From Methyloterricola oryzae (GTDB taxonomy: Bacteria > Pseudomonadota > Gammaproteobacteria > Methylococcales > Methylococcaceae): DNA of 64,000 nt. Below, piece by piece: positions 44,525 through 54,192 of the stretch. The translations under genes and the position numbers were made by a program. Below the pieces are notes generated by a model. The model made no database searches and was not told the DNA's origin. It saw nothing but the letters and a program-made list of their open reading frames with translations. The stretch is from positions 1 through 64,000 of the forward strand of contig NZ_JYNS01000002.1 of assembly GCF_000934725.1 (NCBI RefSeq). The letters are read 5' to 3'. Each line of letters begins with the position of its first letter. Positions within the stretch are counted from its first letter, which is position 1.

Positions 44525-44977
44525 ATGCCAGCGCCACCCAGCCTCATCCGGCGCCTGTCTGCCTTGTTTTATGACGCCTTGCTGCTGCTGGCCGTCCTGT
44601 TTACAGGCACCGCCCTGTTGCTCCCGTTTCGCGGCGGCCACGCCTTGGGCGCGGGGGATCCGGCCTATAGCACCTATCTGATTCTTTTGAGTTTTGCCCT
44701 GTTGGGCTGGCAATGGACCCATGGCGGGCAAACTCTGGGCATGCGAGCCTGGCGCCTTCGTCTGCAGTCGCGGGATGGCGGACCGATCGGATGGAAGCAG
44801 GCCGCCGTGCGCTTTTCCGCAGGCCTGCTGTCCTTGGCAGCGCTCGGCTTAGGTTTCCTCTGGGCGCTGGTGGACAGGGACAGGCAGTGCTGGCACGACC
44901 GCCTGGCGGGTACGCGCCTGGTCTGGGCCGGCGAGGCGCGCGCCTCAGGACATGCCCATGATCAGGTCGACGATTGA
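44525..44977 (+). CDS. RDD-family membrane protein
   Basis: The protein has 150 residues and three membrane segments (about 13-35, 49-61, 93-115). The N-terminal RRLSALFYDALLL and the C-terminal DRDRQCWHDRLAGTRLV give the RDD signature Arg/Asp residues; GQTLGMRAWRLRL is also typical. The function of RDD proteins is poorly defined; some are thought to take part in ion exchange. The 3' end overlaps the convergent hemerythrin gene by 33 bases. Confidence 0.85.
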   Translation: MPAPPSLIRRLSALFYDALLLLAVLFTGTALLLPFRGGHALGAGDPAYSTYLILLSFALLGWQWTHGGQTLGMRAWRLRLQSRDGGPIGWKQAAVRFSAGLLSLAALGLGFLWALVDRDRQCWHDRLAGTRLVWAGEARASGHAHDQVDD

Positions 44978-45490
44978 GCGGTAGCGCTGCTGCACCTGGC
45001 GGCCGAACAGTGGATCGTCACTGACCGGCATTTCCGCCTGAGCCCGCTCCCAGTCATCCGGCAGCAAGGCTTGGTCCAACAGGGCGAAAACCTCCCCTTC
45101 CTCAGCGTCCAAATGGGCGCGCTGCACCTGCAGGTAATCGGTGATGGCTTCTTCCACCGCTGCACGGGGCGAGACCATGCCTTGGGCCGTCTGTTCCAGC
45201 AGGTTGCGTAGGGCGTGGGATTGTGAAATCAGCGTCTTGTGCTCGTCCATCAGGCGTAGGATGGAGGATTCACCCTGCCTTCCACGCTCCAGATAGATGC
45301 GAAAAATGATGTCTTCACGCGGGTGGTGGATCAGGTCGGGGTAGCTTTCCACATATTCCACCAAGTCCAGCAGCAGCATGTAGTCGGGCATCTCGTCGGC
45401 CTGAAACCGCAGCAACTGGCCTTCAAGCACATTCAGCAGCCGGGCCAGGTTGATGTGATCCTGGTGCAGTTCGGCAATGAGTTGATGCAT
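44945..45490 (-). CDS. Hemerythrin-like HHE domain protein
   Basis: The protein is 181 residues from the ATG at 45490. A four-helix HHE pattern is visible: LHQDHINLARLLNVLE, DLIHHPREDIIFRIYLE, LMDEHKTL and VQRAHLDAEEGEVFALL. These supply the His/Glu ligands of a di-iron site. The protein may bind O2, NO or act in iron or redox sensing. It converges on and overlaps the RDD gene. No partner gene suggests a specific role. Confidence 0.85.
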   Translation of the reverse strand: MHQLIAELHQDHINLARLLNVLEGQLLRFQADEMPDYMLLLDLVEYVESYPDLIHHPREDIIFRIYLERGRQGESSILRLMDEHKTLISQSHALRNLLEQTAQGMVSPRAAVEEAITDYLQVQRAHLDAEEGEVFALLDQALLPDDWERAQAEMPVSDDPLFGRQVQQRYRSIVDLIMGMS

Positions 45491-45578
45491 GGTGACACCC
45501 GGCTCCACGTGATGGGCCGATTATAAGCCCAATGCCGGGGTGTGATGGGTATTTTCGCAGTACTTTTCGATGCGGCGT

Positions 45579-46028
45579 CTAATCCTGTATGTTTCCCAGA
45601 TCCAGGCGCACGGCGATCAGCGCCTGGTTGATGTCCCGGATGAAGAAGATCAAAGACGCGATCAGGCAGAGCATGCAGAGGATGAACAATATCCCCACCA
45701 GCCAGGCTACCTCGAAGTGCAGCAGCGAAAACAGGAAGAGCAGGATCACCAGCATCGCGGCGAACAGCACACTGAGGGAGGCCAGGAAGATGGCCCGGCG
45801 GATGATGGTGGCGCGTTTGGTGAGAATCCTGAGCTGACGCACCACCGCTTCCCGATCCTCCGGCTGCAGGCCACGCATCTCGCGCACCAGATGACGCGCG
45901 CGGTCAATGGTGCGGCCCAGGCGGTTGGTCATGCTGAGTAGCAGCAGGCCCACGCCGGAAATCAGCACCACCGGGCCGACGGCGACCTGCAGGGTGGGGA
46001 TGAGTTCGGAGAGGCTGACCTGATGCAT
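45579..46028 (-). CDS. DUF2721 membrane protein
   Basis: The protein has 149 residues with membrane segments at about 15-32, 77-100 and 104-128. The conserved DUF2721 block is between them (LLLSMTNRLGRTIDRARHLVRE, RQLRILTKRATIIRRAI). The function is unknown. The ATG lies 3 bases after the stop of the ABC exporter, so the two are in one operon. Confidence 0.88.
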   Translation of the reverse strand: MHQVSLSELIPTLQVAVGPVVLISGVGLLLLSMTNRLGRTIDRARHLVREMRGLQPEDREAVVRQLRILTKRATIIRRAIFLASLSVLFAAMLVILLFLFSLLHFEVAWLVGILFILCMLCLIASLIFFIRDINQALIAVRLDLGNIQD

Positions 46029-46031
46029 GGA

Positions 46032-47879
46032 TCAGCTCCCCAGGCTCGCACCCTCGCGGGGCGGTATCTCGGCTTGGTCGAATTCAGGCAAAAAACCGCC
46101 AGCCTGCCGGTTCCACAACTTGCGGTAGTGTCCGTTTTGCGCCAGCAGTTCGCTGTGGGTGCCATCCTCGACAATTCGGCCGCTGTCGAACACCAGGATG
46201 CGGTCCAGATGGGCAATGGTGGAAAGCCGATGGGCGACCACGATGACGGTCTTGCCGGCCATGGCACGGTCCAGGCTGTCCTGGATGGATTTCTCCGTCA
46301 CCGAGTCCAGGCTTGAGGTGGCTTCATCCAATATCAGCACCGGCGCGTCTTTCAGGATCACCCGGGCAATGGCGATGCGTTGGCGCTGGCCGCCGGAGAG
46401 CTTGACCCCACGCTCGCCCACCAGGGAATCGTAGCCTTCGCTGATCGCCTCGATGAACTCATGGGCATGGGCCTGGCGGGCCGCGTCGCGCACTTGCCCT
46501 TCATCGGCGTCGAGGCGGCCGTATTGGATGTTCTCCCGAAGGCTGCGGTGAAACAGGGAAGGGTCCTGTGGGATCAGGCTGATCTGCTCATGCAGGGAGT
46601 TCAGTGTCATTTCGCGGATGTCGGTCCCGTCGATCAGGATCGCGCCTTCCTGCGGGTCGTAGAGCCTGAGGATCAGGCTGACGAAGGTTGATTTGCCGGA
46701 GCCGGAGAATCCCACCAGGCCGACCCGTTGGCCGGGGGCGATGGTGACATTCAACTGGTCGAACACCCGTTGCGCGCCGCCATAGCTGAAGCCGACGCCG
46801 CGGAATTCGATTTGGCCACGGGTGATGGGCACTGCCCGGCTTGCGGGATTGTCGAGCAGTTCGTGGGGTTGGATGATGACGCGCACGCCGTTGGCGACAT
46901 TGCCGATGTACTCGAAGAATTCGAGAAAGCGGCGGCTCAGGTTGCGCGCCTCGCTGATGATGAGCAGGGACAGGCTGGTGCTCATGGCGAAGTCGGCCAC
47001 GCCGATGGCGCCCGTCTGCCAAAGCGTAAGGGCATATCCCAAGGTGCCCAGTTTCAGGATGAGCGCGGATATGAACTGGAACCAGCGCACCCGTTCCATG
47101 TACCAAAAGGTCTGGCGTCCGGTGCGCATTTCCAGGTCCAGGTAGCCATCCAGATAGCGCCGTTCATGGGCCAGGCGCGCGAAGAGGCGGATGCTGGACA
47201 GGTTGGTGACGGCATCGACGATCTTGCCGTTCACCTCGCTGCGGGTATTGGCGTAATTCTGGGCGTAGGGCTGGCAGCGGGTCGCCAGCCAGTAGGAGGC
47301 TGTCACGAAGCAGGCCGCCCAGGCGGCCACGAAGTAGGCCAACTCGGCGTGCGCCCGGTACAGCAGGGCGATGGAGACCGCGAACACGATGGAGATCGGC
47401 CAGAAATCGAACAGGATGGTCCACAGGGTATGGTTGACGCTGGTGGCGGTCTCGGTAATGCGGTGCGCGAGGGCGCCCGCGAAATGACCGTTGAAATAGC
47501 GTTGGGAGTGAAATTGCAGGTAGGCGAACAACTCGCCGCTCACCGCCTTGCGCAGGCGCGGCCCTACCATGATCAGGCACGCGCCGCTGGCGCGGCTGAA
47601 CAGAACTTCGCCGAGGCCCAAGGCGGCGAACAGCAGTGCCGGGTAGCGCAATTCCCCCTCCAGGGTGAGGCTGGCGATGTCCTTGGCTTGGGTGACAGTT
47701 TCGATCACCTGGCCGATGGCGTAGGGGAGCAGGATGTTGCTGGCGGCTTGGCCTGCTTCCAGCAGGACCATCAGCAGAAACCAGCCCCGGAAGCGTCCGA
47801 CGAAATGCCGGACGAAGCGGAAAGGGGTGTCCGGAAGCGGGGGAGGGGCGTCGCTGGCGGTCGAGGCTTCAGGCGGCAT
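46032..47879 (-). CDS. ABC exporter with fused membrane and ATPase domains
   Basis: The protein is 615 residues from the ATG at 47879; a longer frame upstream enters low-complexity sequence and the repeat region and was not used. Membrane segments span about residues 25-330. The ATPase domain has Walker A GFSGSGKST, LSGGQRQRIAIARVIL, Walker B LILDEATSSLD and AHRLSTI. It is a homodimeric exporter of the MsbA/lipid A or peptide type. The partner DUF2721 gene follows immediately. Confidence 0.88.
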   Translation of the reverse strand: MPPEASTASDAPPPLPDTPFRFVRHFVGRFRGWFLLMVLLEAGQAASNILLPYAIGQVIETVTQAKDIASLTLEGELRYPALLFAALGLGEVLFSRASGACLIMVGPRLRKAVSGELFAYLQFHSQRYFNGHFAGALAHRITETATSVNHTLWTILFDFWPISIVFAVSIALLYRAHAELAYFVAAWAACFVTASYWLATRCQPYAQNYANTRSEVNGKIVDAVTNLSSIRLFARLAHERRYLDGYLDLEMRTGRQTFWYMERVRWFQFISALILKLGTLGYALTLWQTGAIGVADFAMSTSLSLLIISEARNLSRRFLEFFEYIGNVANGVRVIIQPHELLDNPASRAVPITRGQIEFRGVGFSYGGAQRVFDQLNVTIAPGQRVGLVGFSGSGKSTFVSLILRLYDPQEGAILIDGTDIREMTLNSLHEQISLIPQDPSLFHRSLRENIQYGRLDADEGQVRDAARQAHAHEFIEAISEGYDSLVGERGVKLSGGQRQRIAIARVILKDAPVLILDEATSSLDSVTEKSIQDSLDRAMAGKTVIVVAHRLSTIAHLDRILVFDSGRIVEDGTHSELLAQNGHYRKLWNRQAGGFLPEFDQAEIPPREGASLGS

Positions 47880-48010
47880 AGTCGGCAATATCACGAAACG
47901 GGCGGGTTGGCGCGGCGTTGGATTTTGGAACTCCGGCTTCGGGCAGGCTGGGCTGGATTCCAATGAGGCCAAGCCTGCCGGACGCCGCCCTGATCAATCC
48001 CCGTCTCAGA

Positions 48011-48147
48011 GCTTGTGAAAAATCGTAGCGAGCGGCCCAAGGGCAAGGAGCGCGGAGCACCGGAACCGCAGTGTATGTGGGGTACATGTGGATTCCGAGC
48101 ACCGCGCGATGCAGCAATCGGGACGCGCAGCAGATTCTTTCACAACC
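48011..48147. repeat. Long palindromic intergenic repeat (MITE-like)
   Basis: The ends are inverted copies: TTGTGAAAAATC (48013-48024) against GATTCTTTCACAA (48133-48145). Inside, CGCGGAGCACCGGAA pairs with TTCCGAGCACCGCG around a centre with TGTATGTGGGGTACA. The whole 137 bases can fold into one long imperfect hairpin. Similar short palindromic elements are found between genes in many gammaproteobacteria. No transposase is present. Confidence 0.7.
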
Positions 48148-48149
48148 GC

Positions 48150-48590
48150 TCAGTCGACCTCGTCGGTGGCGACTTGTCCCGTCAGCCGGCGCTTCATGTG
48201 TGCCCAGGACATCCCCAAGGCCAGCACCACGGCGATGACCAGCAACACCAGGTGGGTGAAAGCCGGCACCGACTCGGGGGTGAACACGTCCATCTCCGAG
48301 AGGAACCAGATGAACCCGCCGCAGATGGCCAGGGTCAGCGTGACGCCGAGCAGGCCCAGGGAATTGCGGGTCGCGTTGAAGAAAACGATCCAGGCGGTAA
48401 GAAGCAACACGCCGGCCATGAACTTGAGCGCATCGGAATTCCAGATGCCTTGGGCAACCGGTGTTTTCAGCGAGCTGGCGACCCAGTGGTAATAAGAATA
48501 CCCTTCCGGGTTGTAGGTTGCGTACACCACGAAGAGGGCGGCGAGAAAGCGTAGGAACAGCCCTAGCCAGTTGAAGCCATCGTTGTTCAT
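48150..48590 (-). CDS. DUF6524-like small membrane protein
   Basis: The protein has 146 residues and four membrane segments (about 8-25, 55-72, 78-96, 110-130). The pattern NWLGLFLRFLAALFVVYATYNPEGYSYYHW (in part) is typical of the DUF6524 family as I remember it. The function is unknown. The gene lies 20 bases downstream of cysQ in reverse order and may be independent. Confidence 0.75.
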   Translation of the reverse strand: MNNDGFNWLGLFLRFLAALFVVYATYNPEGYSYYHWVASSLKTPVAQGIWNSDALKFMAGVLLLTAWIVFFNATRNSLGLLGVTLTLAICGGFIWFLSEMDVFTPESVPAFTHLVLLVIAVVLALGMSWAHMKRRLTGQVATDEVD

Positions 48591-48610
48591 GTCAAGGTAC
48601 CTCGTCGTGC

Positions 48611-49429
48611 TTATTCTTGGAGGCCTGTGGCATAGGTGTGCCAGGTTCTGGACTTATCGCCATAGACCAGGAAAAAGGGGTTCAGAATCGATTCTTTGGT
48701 GTTGTACTGGAGGCGCCGGCCCGCCAGGTCGGTCACGGCCCCGCCAGCGGCTTCAACGACGCACTGTGCGGCAGCGGTATCCCATTCGGAGGTCAGGCCG
48801 ATGCGGGGATACAGGTCGGCTTCCCCTTCGGCCACCCAGCACAGTTTGAGCGAACTGCCGATGGATTTCAGGTCGTACTCGCCGAGGCGGCCGAGCAGCG
48901 TGGCGAGGCCCTCGGTCTGGTGTGAGCGGCTGCCCACTACCGCCAGGCGGGCGGGGGCCCGGTCGCGCACATAGATTTGCTGCGGATCGCCGCCGCCGAC
49001 CCGCTTGAAGGCGCCACACCCCTCGGAAGCGAAATAGCACACGTCCATGGCCGGCGCATAGACCACGCCCAAAACCGGTAGGTGCTGATGGATCAGCGCC
49101 ACGTTGACCGTGAATTCCCCGTTACGTTTGACGAATTCTTTGGTGCCGTCCAAGGGGTCGATCAGCCAATAGGTTTCCCAGGCGCTGCGGGCCGCGAAGG
49201 GTAGGTCGGCGGATTCTTCGGAGAGCACCGGATACACCGTGCTCAGTTTCTGTAAACCCTCGCTCAGGCAGTGGTGCGACGCCAGGTCCGCGGCGGTCAG
49301 CGGCGAATCGTCCTGCTTGAAGCCAACACGGAAATCGGAATTATAGATTTCGAGAATGCGACGCCCGGCTTCCAACGAGAGGGCGATGACTGGCTCCAAA
49401 AAACGGGAAGGCTCCTTCATAATGGGCAT
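48611..49429 (-). CDS. cysQ: 3'(2'),5'-bisphosphate nucleotidase CysQ
   Basis: The protein is 272 residues from the ATG at 49429, chosen because AAGGAA lies 8 bases upstream. The inositol-monophosphatase-type metal site is complete: VLSEESAD, WLIDPLDGTKEFVKRNGEFTVNVALI, and SEWDTAAAQCVVEAAGG. CysQ removes the 3'-phosphate of PAP formed in sulfate assimilation and sulfation reactions. It is divergent from the nucleotidase gene at 49507. Confidence 0.92.
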   Translation of the reverse strand: MPIMKEPSRFLEPVIALSLEAGRRILEIYNSDFRVGFKQDDSPLTAADLASHHCLSEGLQKLSTVYPVLSEESADLPFAARSAWETYWLIDPLDGTKEFVKRNGEFTVNVALIHQHLPVLGVVYAPAMDVCYFASEGCGAFKRVGGGDPQQIYVRDRAPARLAVVGSRSHQTEGLATLLGRLGEYDLKSIGSSLKLCWVAEGEADLYPRIGLTSEWDTAAAQCVVEAAGGAVTDLAGRRLQYNTKESILNPFFLVYGDKSRTWHTYATGLQE

Positions 49430-49506
49430 GGACAGGGTTCCTTTGCTGCTGCTCACGGGTGTTAATGCGCGCCACCGATACCGGAATGGAGGAGGAATAT
49501 TAACCC

Positions 49507-50196
49507 ATGATTGTATGGGATGACATTGATACCGTGTTTCTCGACATGGACGGCACGCTGCTGGATCTCAACTTCGACAACCATTTCTGGCAGGAATACA
49601 TACCCGCCAAGTATGCCGAGCGCATGGGCATGGAACTCAGCGCCGCGCGGCAGGAACTGGGGCCGAAGTTTCGAGCCATGGAAGGGCGGCTCGAGTGGTA
49701 TTGTCTCGATTACTGGAGCGAGCAGCTTCAATTGGACGTGGCAGGGCTCAAGCAGGAGATCGCCGGCTTGATTGCGGTGCTGCCCCATGTGCCTGAGTTT
49801 CTCGAGGCGGCGCGCAACAGCGGCAGGCGGCTGATTTTGGCGACCAACGCGCACCCCAAAAGCCTGGGGCTGAAGATGGAAAGAACCTGTCTTAACCGCT
49901 TCTTTGACGCCATCGTGAGTTCCCACGCCTTGGGTTTTCCCAAGGAACAGCCGGAATTCTGGCCGCGCCTCGCGGGCCAGGAACCGTTCGATCCCGCCCG
50001 GACCTTGCTGGTGGACGACAGTCTGCCGGTGCTGCGAGCAGCCAGGGTTCATGGCGTCGCCCACCTGGTGGCGGTGCGCAAGCACGATAGCCAGCGGCCC
50101 AGCCGAGACATCCGGGAGTTCTGTAGCATCGAGGACTTCAGCGAACTCATGCCCGGGCTCACGGCGGCGCGGGTCTTGAATTTTTGCGGGGATTAA
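49507..50196 (+). CDS. yrfG: HAD-type GMP/IMP nucleotidase (YrfG-like)
   Basis: The protein has 229 residues. HAD motif I is [11 protein letters not shown], motif II ATNAH, and the last motifs are KEQPEFW and [13 protein letters not shown]. The segment [12 protein letters not shown] and the C-terminal [11 protein letters not shown] are as in YrfG proteins, which dephosphorylate GMP and IMP. The ribosome site GGAGGAGGA lies 8 bases upstream. The enzyme acts in the cytoplasm on purine nucleotides. Confidence 0.9.
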   Translation: MIVWDDIDTVFLDMDGTLLDLNFDNHFWQEYIPAKYAERMGMELSAARQELGPKFRAMEGRLEWYCLDYWSEQLQLDVAGLKQEIAGLIAVLPHVPEFLEAARNSGRRLILATNAHPKSLGLKMERTCLNRFFDAIVSSHALGFPKEQPEFWPRLAGQEPFDPARTLLVDDSLPVLRAARVHGVAHLVAVRKHDSQRPSRDIREFCSIEDFSELMPGLTAARVLNFCGD

Positions 50197-50290
50197 GCTC
50201 AAATTGCCCCATTGCCGTCAGCGTCCTCCCATTGTGGGCCGCACACGTCCCTTTGCCCGCCGCAACCCATCAACAACCCGGAGATTTCCA

Positions 50291-50620
50291 GTGAGCGAGA
50301 AGATTCTGCATCTGAATGATGACGACTTTGAAGATAAGGTACTCAAAGCCGATGGTCCCGTATTGGTGGATTACTGGGCAGAGTGGTGCGGTCCCTGCAA
50401 GATGATTGCTCCGGTGCTGGAGGAGATTGCCAACGACTATGACGGCAAACTGACCATCGCCAAGATCAATATCGATGACAACCCGTCTACGCCGCAGCGT
50501 TATGGGGTGCGGGGCATACCGACGCTGATGCTGTTCAAGAATGGCGAAGTGGAGGCCACCAAGGTGGGCGCACTCTCCAAATCGCAGCTGGCGGCTTTCC
50601 TCGACAGCAATCTCGCTTGA
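50291..50620 (+). CDS. trxA: Thioredoxin 1
   Basis: The protein is 109 residues when started at the GTG at 50291, with GGAG eight bases before. The redox site [10 protein letters not shown] and the cis-proline GIPTLMLF are intact, and the length matches trxA of E. coli. An in-frame upstream extension to 50204 is not supported. It lies directly upstream of rho, as in most gammaproteobacteria. Confidence 0.95.
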   Translation: MSEKILHLNDDDFEDKVLKADGPVLVDYWAEWCGPCKMIAPVLEEIANDYDGKLTIAKINIDDNPSTPQRYGVRGIPTLMLFKNGEVEATKVGALSKSQLAAFLDSNLA

Positions 50621-50629
50621 GGCGGATGC

Positions 50630-50660
50630 GGCCCGTCTCGTCGCGGTTTCTGGACGGGCC
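50630..50660 (+). terminator. Hairpin after trxA in the rho leader
   Basis: GGCCCGTC (50630-50637) pairs with GACGGGCC (50653-50660). The nearest T-run (about 50682) is 20 bases away, so this is not a classical intrinsic terminator. It may protect the trxA mRNA or be part of the rho leader, where Rho autoregulation is known in enterics. Confidence 0.4.
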
Positions 50661-50825
50661 CAATTACCTGTGCTATTTTTTCGCCAGAACTAAAGAAACT
50701 TCCTCTTAAGTCCGTGCCGGTTCCGGCGCTCCCCCTCTGATAGTTCTTGGACTCGACGCCTGCTCGCTCGAGTAACTCAATTCCAGCAACTGTTTCCTGA
50801 AAACCCGCATCCTCATTCTTAACCT

Positions 50826-52082
50826 ATGAACCTTACCGACCTGAAGCGCAAGCCTGTTTCCGAACTGATCGAAATCGCCGAGTCCTTGGATATCGAAGGC
50901 GTGGCCCGAACCCGCAAACAGGACCTGATCTTTTCCATACTCAAGAAGCAGTCGAAGGGCGGCGAGGACATCTACGGCGACGGGGTGCTGGAAATATTGC
51001 AGGACGGATTCGGCTTCCTTAGGTCGACGGACAGTTCCTATCTGGCGGGCCCCGATGACATCTATGTGTCTCCCAGCCAGATACGCCGCTTCAGTCTGCG
51101 CACAGGCGACACGATTTCCGGCAAGATCAGGCCCCCTAAGGAGAGCGAACGCTATTTCGCCATGCTCAAGGTGGAGCAGATCAACTACGAACCGCCTGAA
51201 AACGCCAAGCACAAAGTCCTCTTCTCCAATCTCACGCCACTCTTTCCCAAGTCCCGCTTCGTCCTGGAGCTCGGCAACGGCACTACCGAAGACCTGACCG
51301 CACGCGTCATCGACCTCATCGCCCCTATCGGCAAGGGTCAGCGTGGTCTTATCGTGTCGCCGCCCAAGGCGGGAAAGACCATGATCCTGCAGAACCTGGC
51401 GCATTCCATCGCGGAGCAGAACCCGGAGTGCTATCTGATCGTGCTGCTCATCGACGAGCGCCCGGAAGAAGTAACGGAAATGCAGCGCAGCGTGAAGGGC
51501 GAAGTGGTGTCCTCCACCTTCGACGAACCGCCCGCCCGCCATGTGCAGGTGGCGGAAATGGTCATCGAGAAGGCCAAGCGCCTGGTGGAGCACAAGCGCG
51601 ACGTGGTGATCCTGCTGGATTCCATCACCCGCCTGGCCCGCGCCTACAACACGGTGGTGCCCTCGTCCGGCAAGGTGCTCACCGGCGGTGTCGACGCCAA
51701 CGCCCTGGAGCGGCCCAAACGCTTCTTCGGCGCGGCCCGCAACATCGAGGAAGGCGGCAGCCTGACCATTATCGCCACGTCCCTGATCGATACCGGCTCG
51801 CGCATGGACGAAGTGATCTACGAGGAATTCAAGGGCACCGGCAACATGGAACTGCATCTGGAGCGCAAGATTGCCGAGAAGCGCATCTATCCAGCCATCA
51901 ACATCAACCGTTCCGGCACGCGCCGGGAAGAGTATCTGGTACCGCAGGAAGAACTGCAGAAATGCTGGATCCTGCGCAAGATCCTGCAACCCATGGACGA
52001 GATGGCGGCCAGCGAGTTCCTGCTGGGCAAGCTCAAGGACACCAAGACCAACGGCGAGTTTTTCGACTCCATGAAGCGCTGA
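50826..52082 (+). CDS. rho: Transcription termination factor Rho
   Basis: The protein has 418 residues. It begins with the Rho N-terminal domain ([19 protein letters not shown]). The RNA-binding cold-shock domain follows ([27 protein letters not shown]). The ATPase domain has Walker [10 protein letters not shown] and Walker [17 protein letters not shown]. The Q and R loops are conserved. It is a hexameric RNA translocase that ends transcription. The gene converges on the GGDEF/EAL gene with 8 bases between stops. Confidence 0.97.
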   Translation: MNLTDLKRKPVSELIEIAESLDIEGVARTRKQDLIFSILKKQSKGGEDIYGDGVLEILQDGFGFLRSTDSSYLAGPDDIYVSPSQIRRFSLRTGDTISGKIRPPKESERYFAMLKVEQINYEPPENAKHKVLFSNLTPLFPKSRFVLELGNGTTEDLTARVIDLIAPIGKGQRGLIVSPPKAGKTMILQNLAHSIAEQNPECYLIVLLIDERPEEVTEMQRSVKGEVVSSTFDEPPARHVQVAEMVIEKAKRLVEHKRDVVILLDSITRLARAYNTVVPSSGKVLTGGVDANALERPKRFFGAARNIEEGGSLTIIATSLIDTGSRMDEVIYEEFKGTGNMELHLERKIAEKRIYPAININRSGTRREEYLVPQEELQKCWILRKILQPMDEMAASEFLLGKLKDTKTNGEFFDSMKR

Positions 52083-52090
52083 GGCCGCGC

Positions 52091-54184
52091 TCAGGAAATC
52101 GTGGCGGAGGTTTCGGCGACGGCGGGCTTGCCGTTGCTGACAAGCAGCAGCAGGGAGGCTTCGTTGGCTGGCAGGGGCTTGCTGAAGTAGTTGCCCTGAA
52201 TGTGGCGGCAGCCATTGTTGCGCAGGTATTCCGCCTGCTCCCGGGTTTCCACGCCCTCCGCCAGCAATTCCAGGTTCAGGCTCTTGCCCACGGCGATGAT
52301 GGCCGTGGTGATGGCCACGTCTTCCGGGTTGTCCGGGATGCCGTCGATGAAGCTGCGGTCGATCTTCAGGGTGGCGATGGGAAAGCGCTTGAGGTAGCTC
52401 ATGGACGAATAGCCGGTTCCGAAATCGTCGATCGAGAAGCGGATGCCCATGGCGCGCAGGCGCATCAGCTTGCGCATATTGGCGCCGGAACCGTCCATAA
52501 GCGTGCTTTCGGTGAGTTCCAGTTCCAAAAGGCGCGGGTCCATGCCGGTTTCCAGCACAATCTGCAGCACTTTCTCCGCCACGGTGTCGTCCTTGAACTG
52601 ACGCCCCGAGATATTCACGCCCAGCACAAAAGGCACCGCGCATTCTGCCTGCCAGATTGCGGCCTGGGCGCAGGCGGTGCGCAGCACCCACTCCCCCAAC
52701 GGCACGATGAGACCGCTGTCTTCCGCGATGGGAATGAATTCGGAAGGGCTCACTGTACCCAGTTCCGGATGGCTCCAGCGCAGCAGGGCCTCCATCCCGG
52801 TGATGCGGCCGGACTCCAGATCGAACTGCGGCTGGTAATAGAGGACAAACTCGCTGCGCTCTAGCGCGCGCCGCAAATTGTTCTCCAGGGTCAGCCGATT
52901 GAGCGCGCGCCCTTTCATTTCCGGTTGGAAGAACTGGAAGGTGTTCTTGCCGCGTTCCTTGGCCGAGTACATGGCCGTATCCGCGTTCTTCAGCAGGGTA
53001 CCGGCCTCGGTGGCGTCATCGGGACAGAAGCTGATGCCGATGCTGGCACCGACGAAGATCTGGTGCTGATCCAGGGTGAAGCAGGTGGAAAATGCCTGGA
53101 TGATCTTTTCGGCGACGGCCATGCAATCTTCCGGGTGTTCCACCTTTTCCAGAATCACCGCGAACTCGTCGCCGCCGATACGGAAGATGTAGTCGCCGCT
53201 GCGCAGCAGCGCCTTCAGTCGTCCGCCCACATCCTGCAGGAGCAGGTCGCCGACCGCGTGGCCTAGGGTGTCATTGATGATTTTGAAGTTGTCCAGATCG
53301 ATGAACATCAGCGCCGTGCGTTCGGCGAAGGAATTCGCGCCGCCGATGATGTGCGCCAGGCGCTCGTTGAAATAATGCCGGTTGGGCAGTCCGGTCACCG
53401 TGTCGTAGTAGGCCAGGCGGTCCAGATGCTCCTCGGCGCGGCGGCGCTCCGACAGTTCCTCGCGCAGGCTGCGATCGCGGTGCTGGATCTGCTCCAGCAT
53501 GTCATTGAAGCAGTGGGCCAGGGAACCCACTTCGTCGCTGCTATGCACTTCCGAGCGCAGCGAGTAATCCTTGTGCCGCGAAACCTTGCGCATCAGGTCT
53601 GTCAGATTGAGCAAGGGGGCGGTGATAGCCGTCTTTAGTCGCTGCAGCACCAGAAAGGCCAGCAGCAGAGCGATGCTGGCCGAAAACGCGATAATGCTGA
53701 GATAACGCGGGAGTGTGCGGTAGAGGTCGTGAGGGTCGGCCTCGATCAGCAGGTCGCCGATTTTCTCGTCGCGCACCTGAATGTCCTGCCAGAACTCGAG
53801 GGCAGATGGAAACAAGGAGGGTGGGTGCGTCGTTACCACGGCGCCTTCCGCCGGAGCCGCAAGATTGGCATCCCGCGCATAGGACGCGAAGGGTTTGTGG
53901 TCCGGCAGGTATATCACGGCGCGGGTTACGGCGGGCGAGGCCTGCAGGGCCGAAAGGATCTCGGTGGCTTCATCGCGGTCCTGGAACAGGACGGCAGCCG
54001 ACGCATTGCTGGCGATCATGCGACCGTCGGCCATGAGATTTTCCAGCAAGGTTTCGCGCTGGTACCACAATTCATGCAGGGTCAGGAACACCAGCACCAG
54101 ACCGAGGGCAAACCCGGTGGTAGCCATGTTGATGAACTGGAGTTTGGTCTCGATGGACAGATTCTTGAAGCGTGACCGGATCAT
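52091..54184 (-). CDS. Membrane GGDEF-EAL c-di-GMP protein
   Basis: The protein has 697 residues: first membrane segment at about 18-37, a periplasmic sensor (40-158), second membrane segment 163-182, a HAMP-like linker (185-240), GGDEF domain 255-420 and EAL domain 430-680. The GGDEF motif is intact at 337-341 and the inhibitory RxxD site is intact (R328-D331). EAL is intact at 465-467, and DDFGTGYSS is conserved. Both cyclase and phosphodiesterase activity are therefore possible. It starts 8 bases after the yfiR-like gene, its probable periplasmic partner. Confidence 0.9.
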   Translation of the reverse strand: MIRSRFKNLSIETKLQFINMATTGFALGLVLVFLTLHELWYQRETLLENLMADGRMIASNASAAVLFQDRDEATEILSALQASPAVTRAVIYLPDHKPFASYARDANLAAPAEGAVVTTHPPSLFPSALEFWQDIQVRDEKIGDLLIEADPHDLYRTLPRYLSIIAFSASIALLLAFLVLQRLKTAITAPLLNLTDLMRKVSRHKDYSLRSEVHSSDEVGSLAHCFNDMLEQIQHRDRSLREELSERRRAEEHLDRLAYYDTVTGLPNRHYFNERLAHIIGGANSFAERTALMFIDLDNFKIINDTLGHAVGDLLLQDVGGRLKALLRSGDYIFRIGGDEFAVILEKVEHPEDCMAVAEKIIQAFSTCFTLDQHQIFVGASIGISFCPDDATEAGTLLKNADTAMYSAKERGKNTFQFFQPEMKGRALNRLTLENNLRRALERSEFVLYYQPQFDLESGRITGMEALLRWSHPELGTVSPSEFIPIAEDSGLIVPLGEWVLRTACAQAAIWQAECAVPFVLGVNISGRQFKDDTVAEKVLQIVLETGMDPRLLELELTESTLMDGSGANMRKLMRLRAMGIRFSIDDFGTGYSSMSYLKRFPIATLKIDRSFIDGIPDNPEDVAITTAIIAVGKSLNLELLAEGVETREQAEYLRNNGCRHIQGNYFSKPLPANEASLLLLVSNGKPAVAETSATIS

Positions 54185-54192
54185 CGTGAACC

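Noticed and set aside
46728-47966. Open plus-strand frame of 412 codons
   Set aside because: It is antisense to the ABC exporter with intact Walker motifs; composition is that of a shadow frame.
50706-52691. Open minus-strand frame of 661 codons over rho
   Set aside because: It is antisense to rho and overlaps the GGDEF-EAL gene in another frame. No motif is seen.
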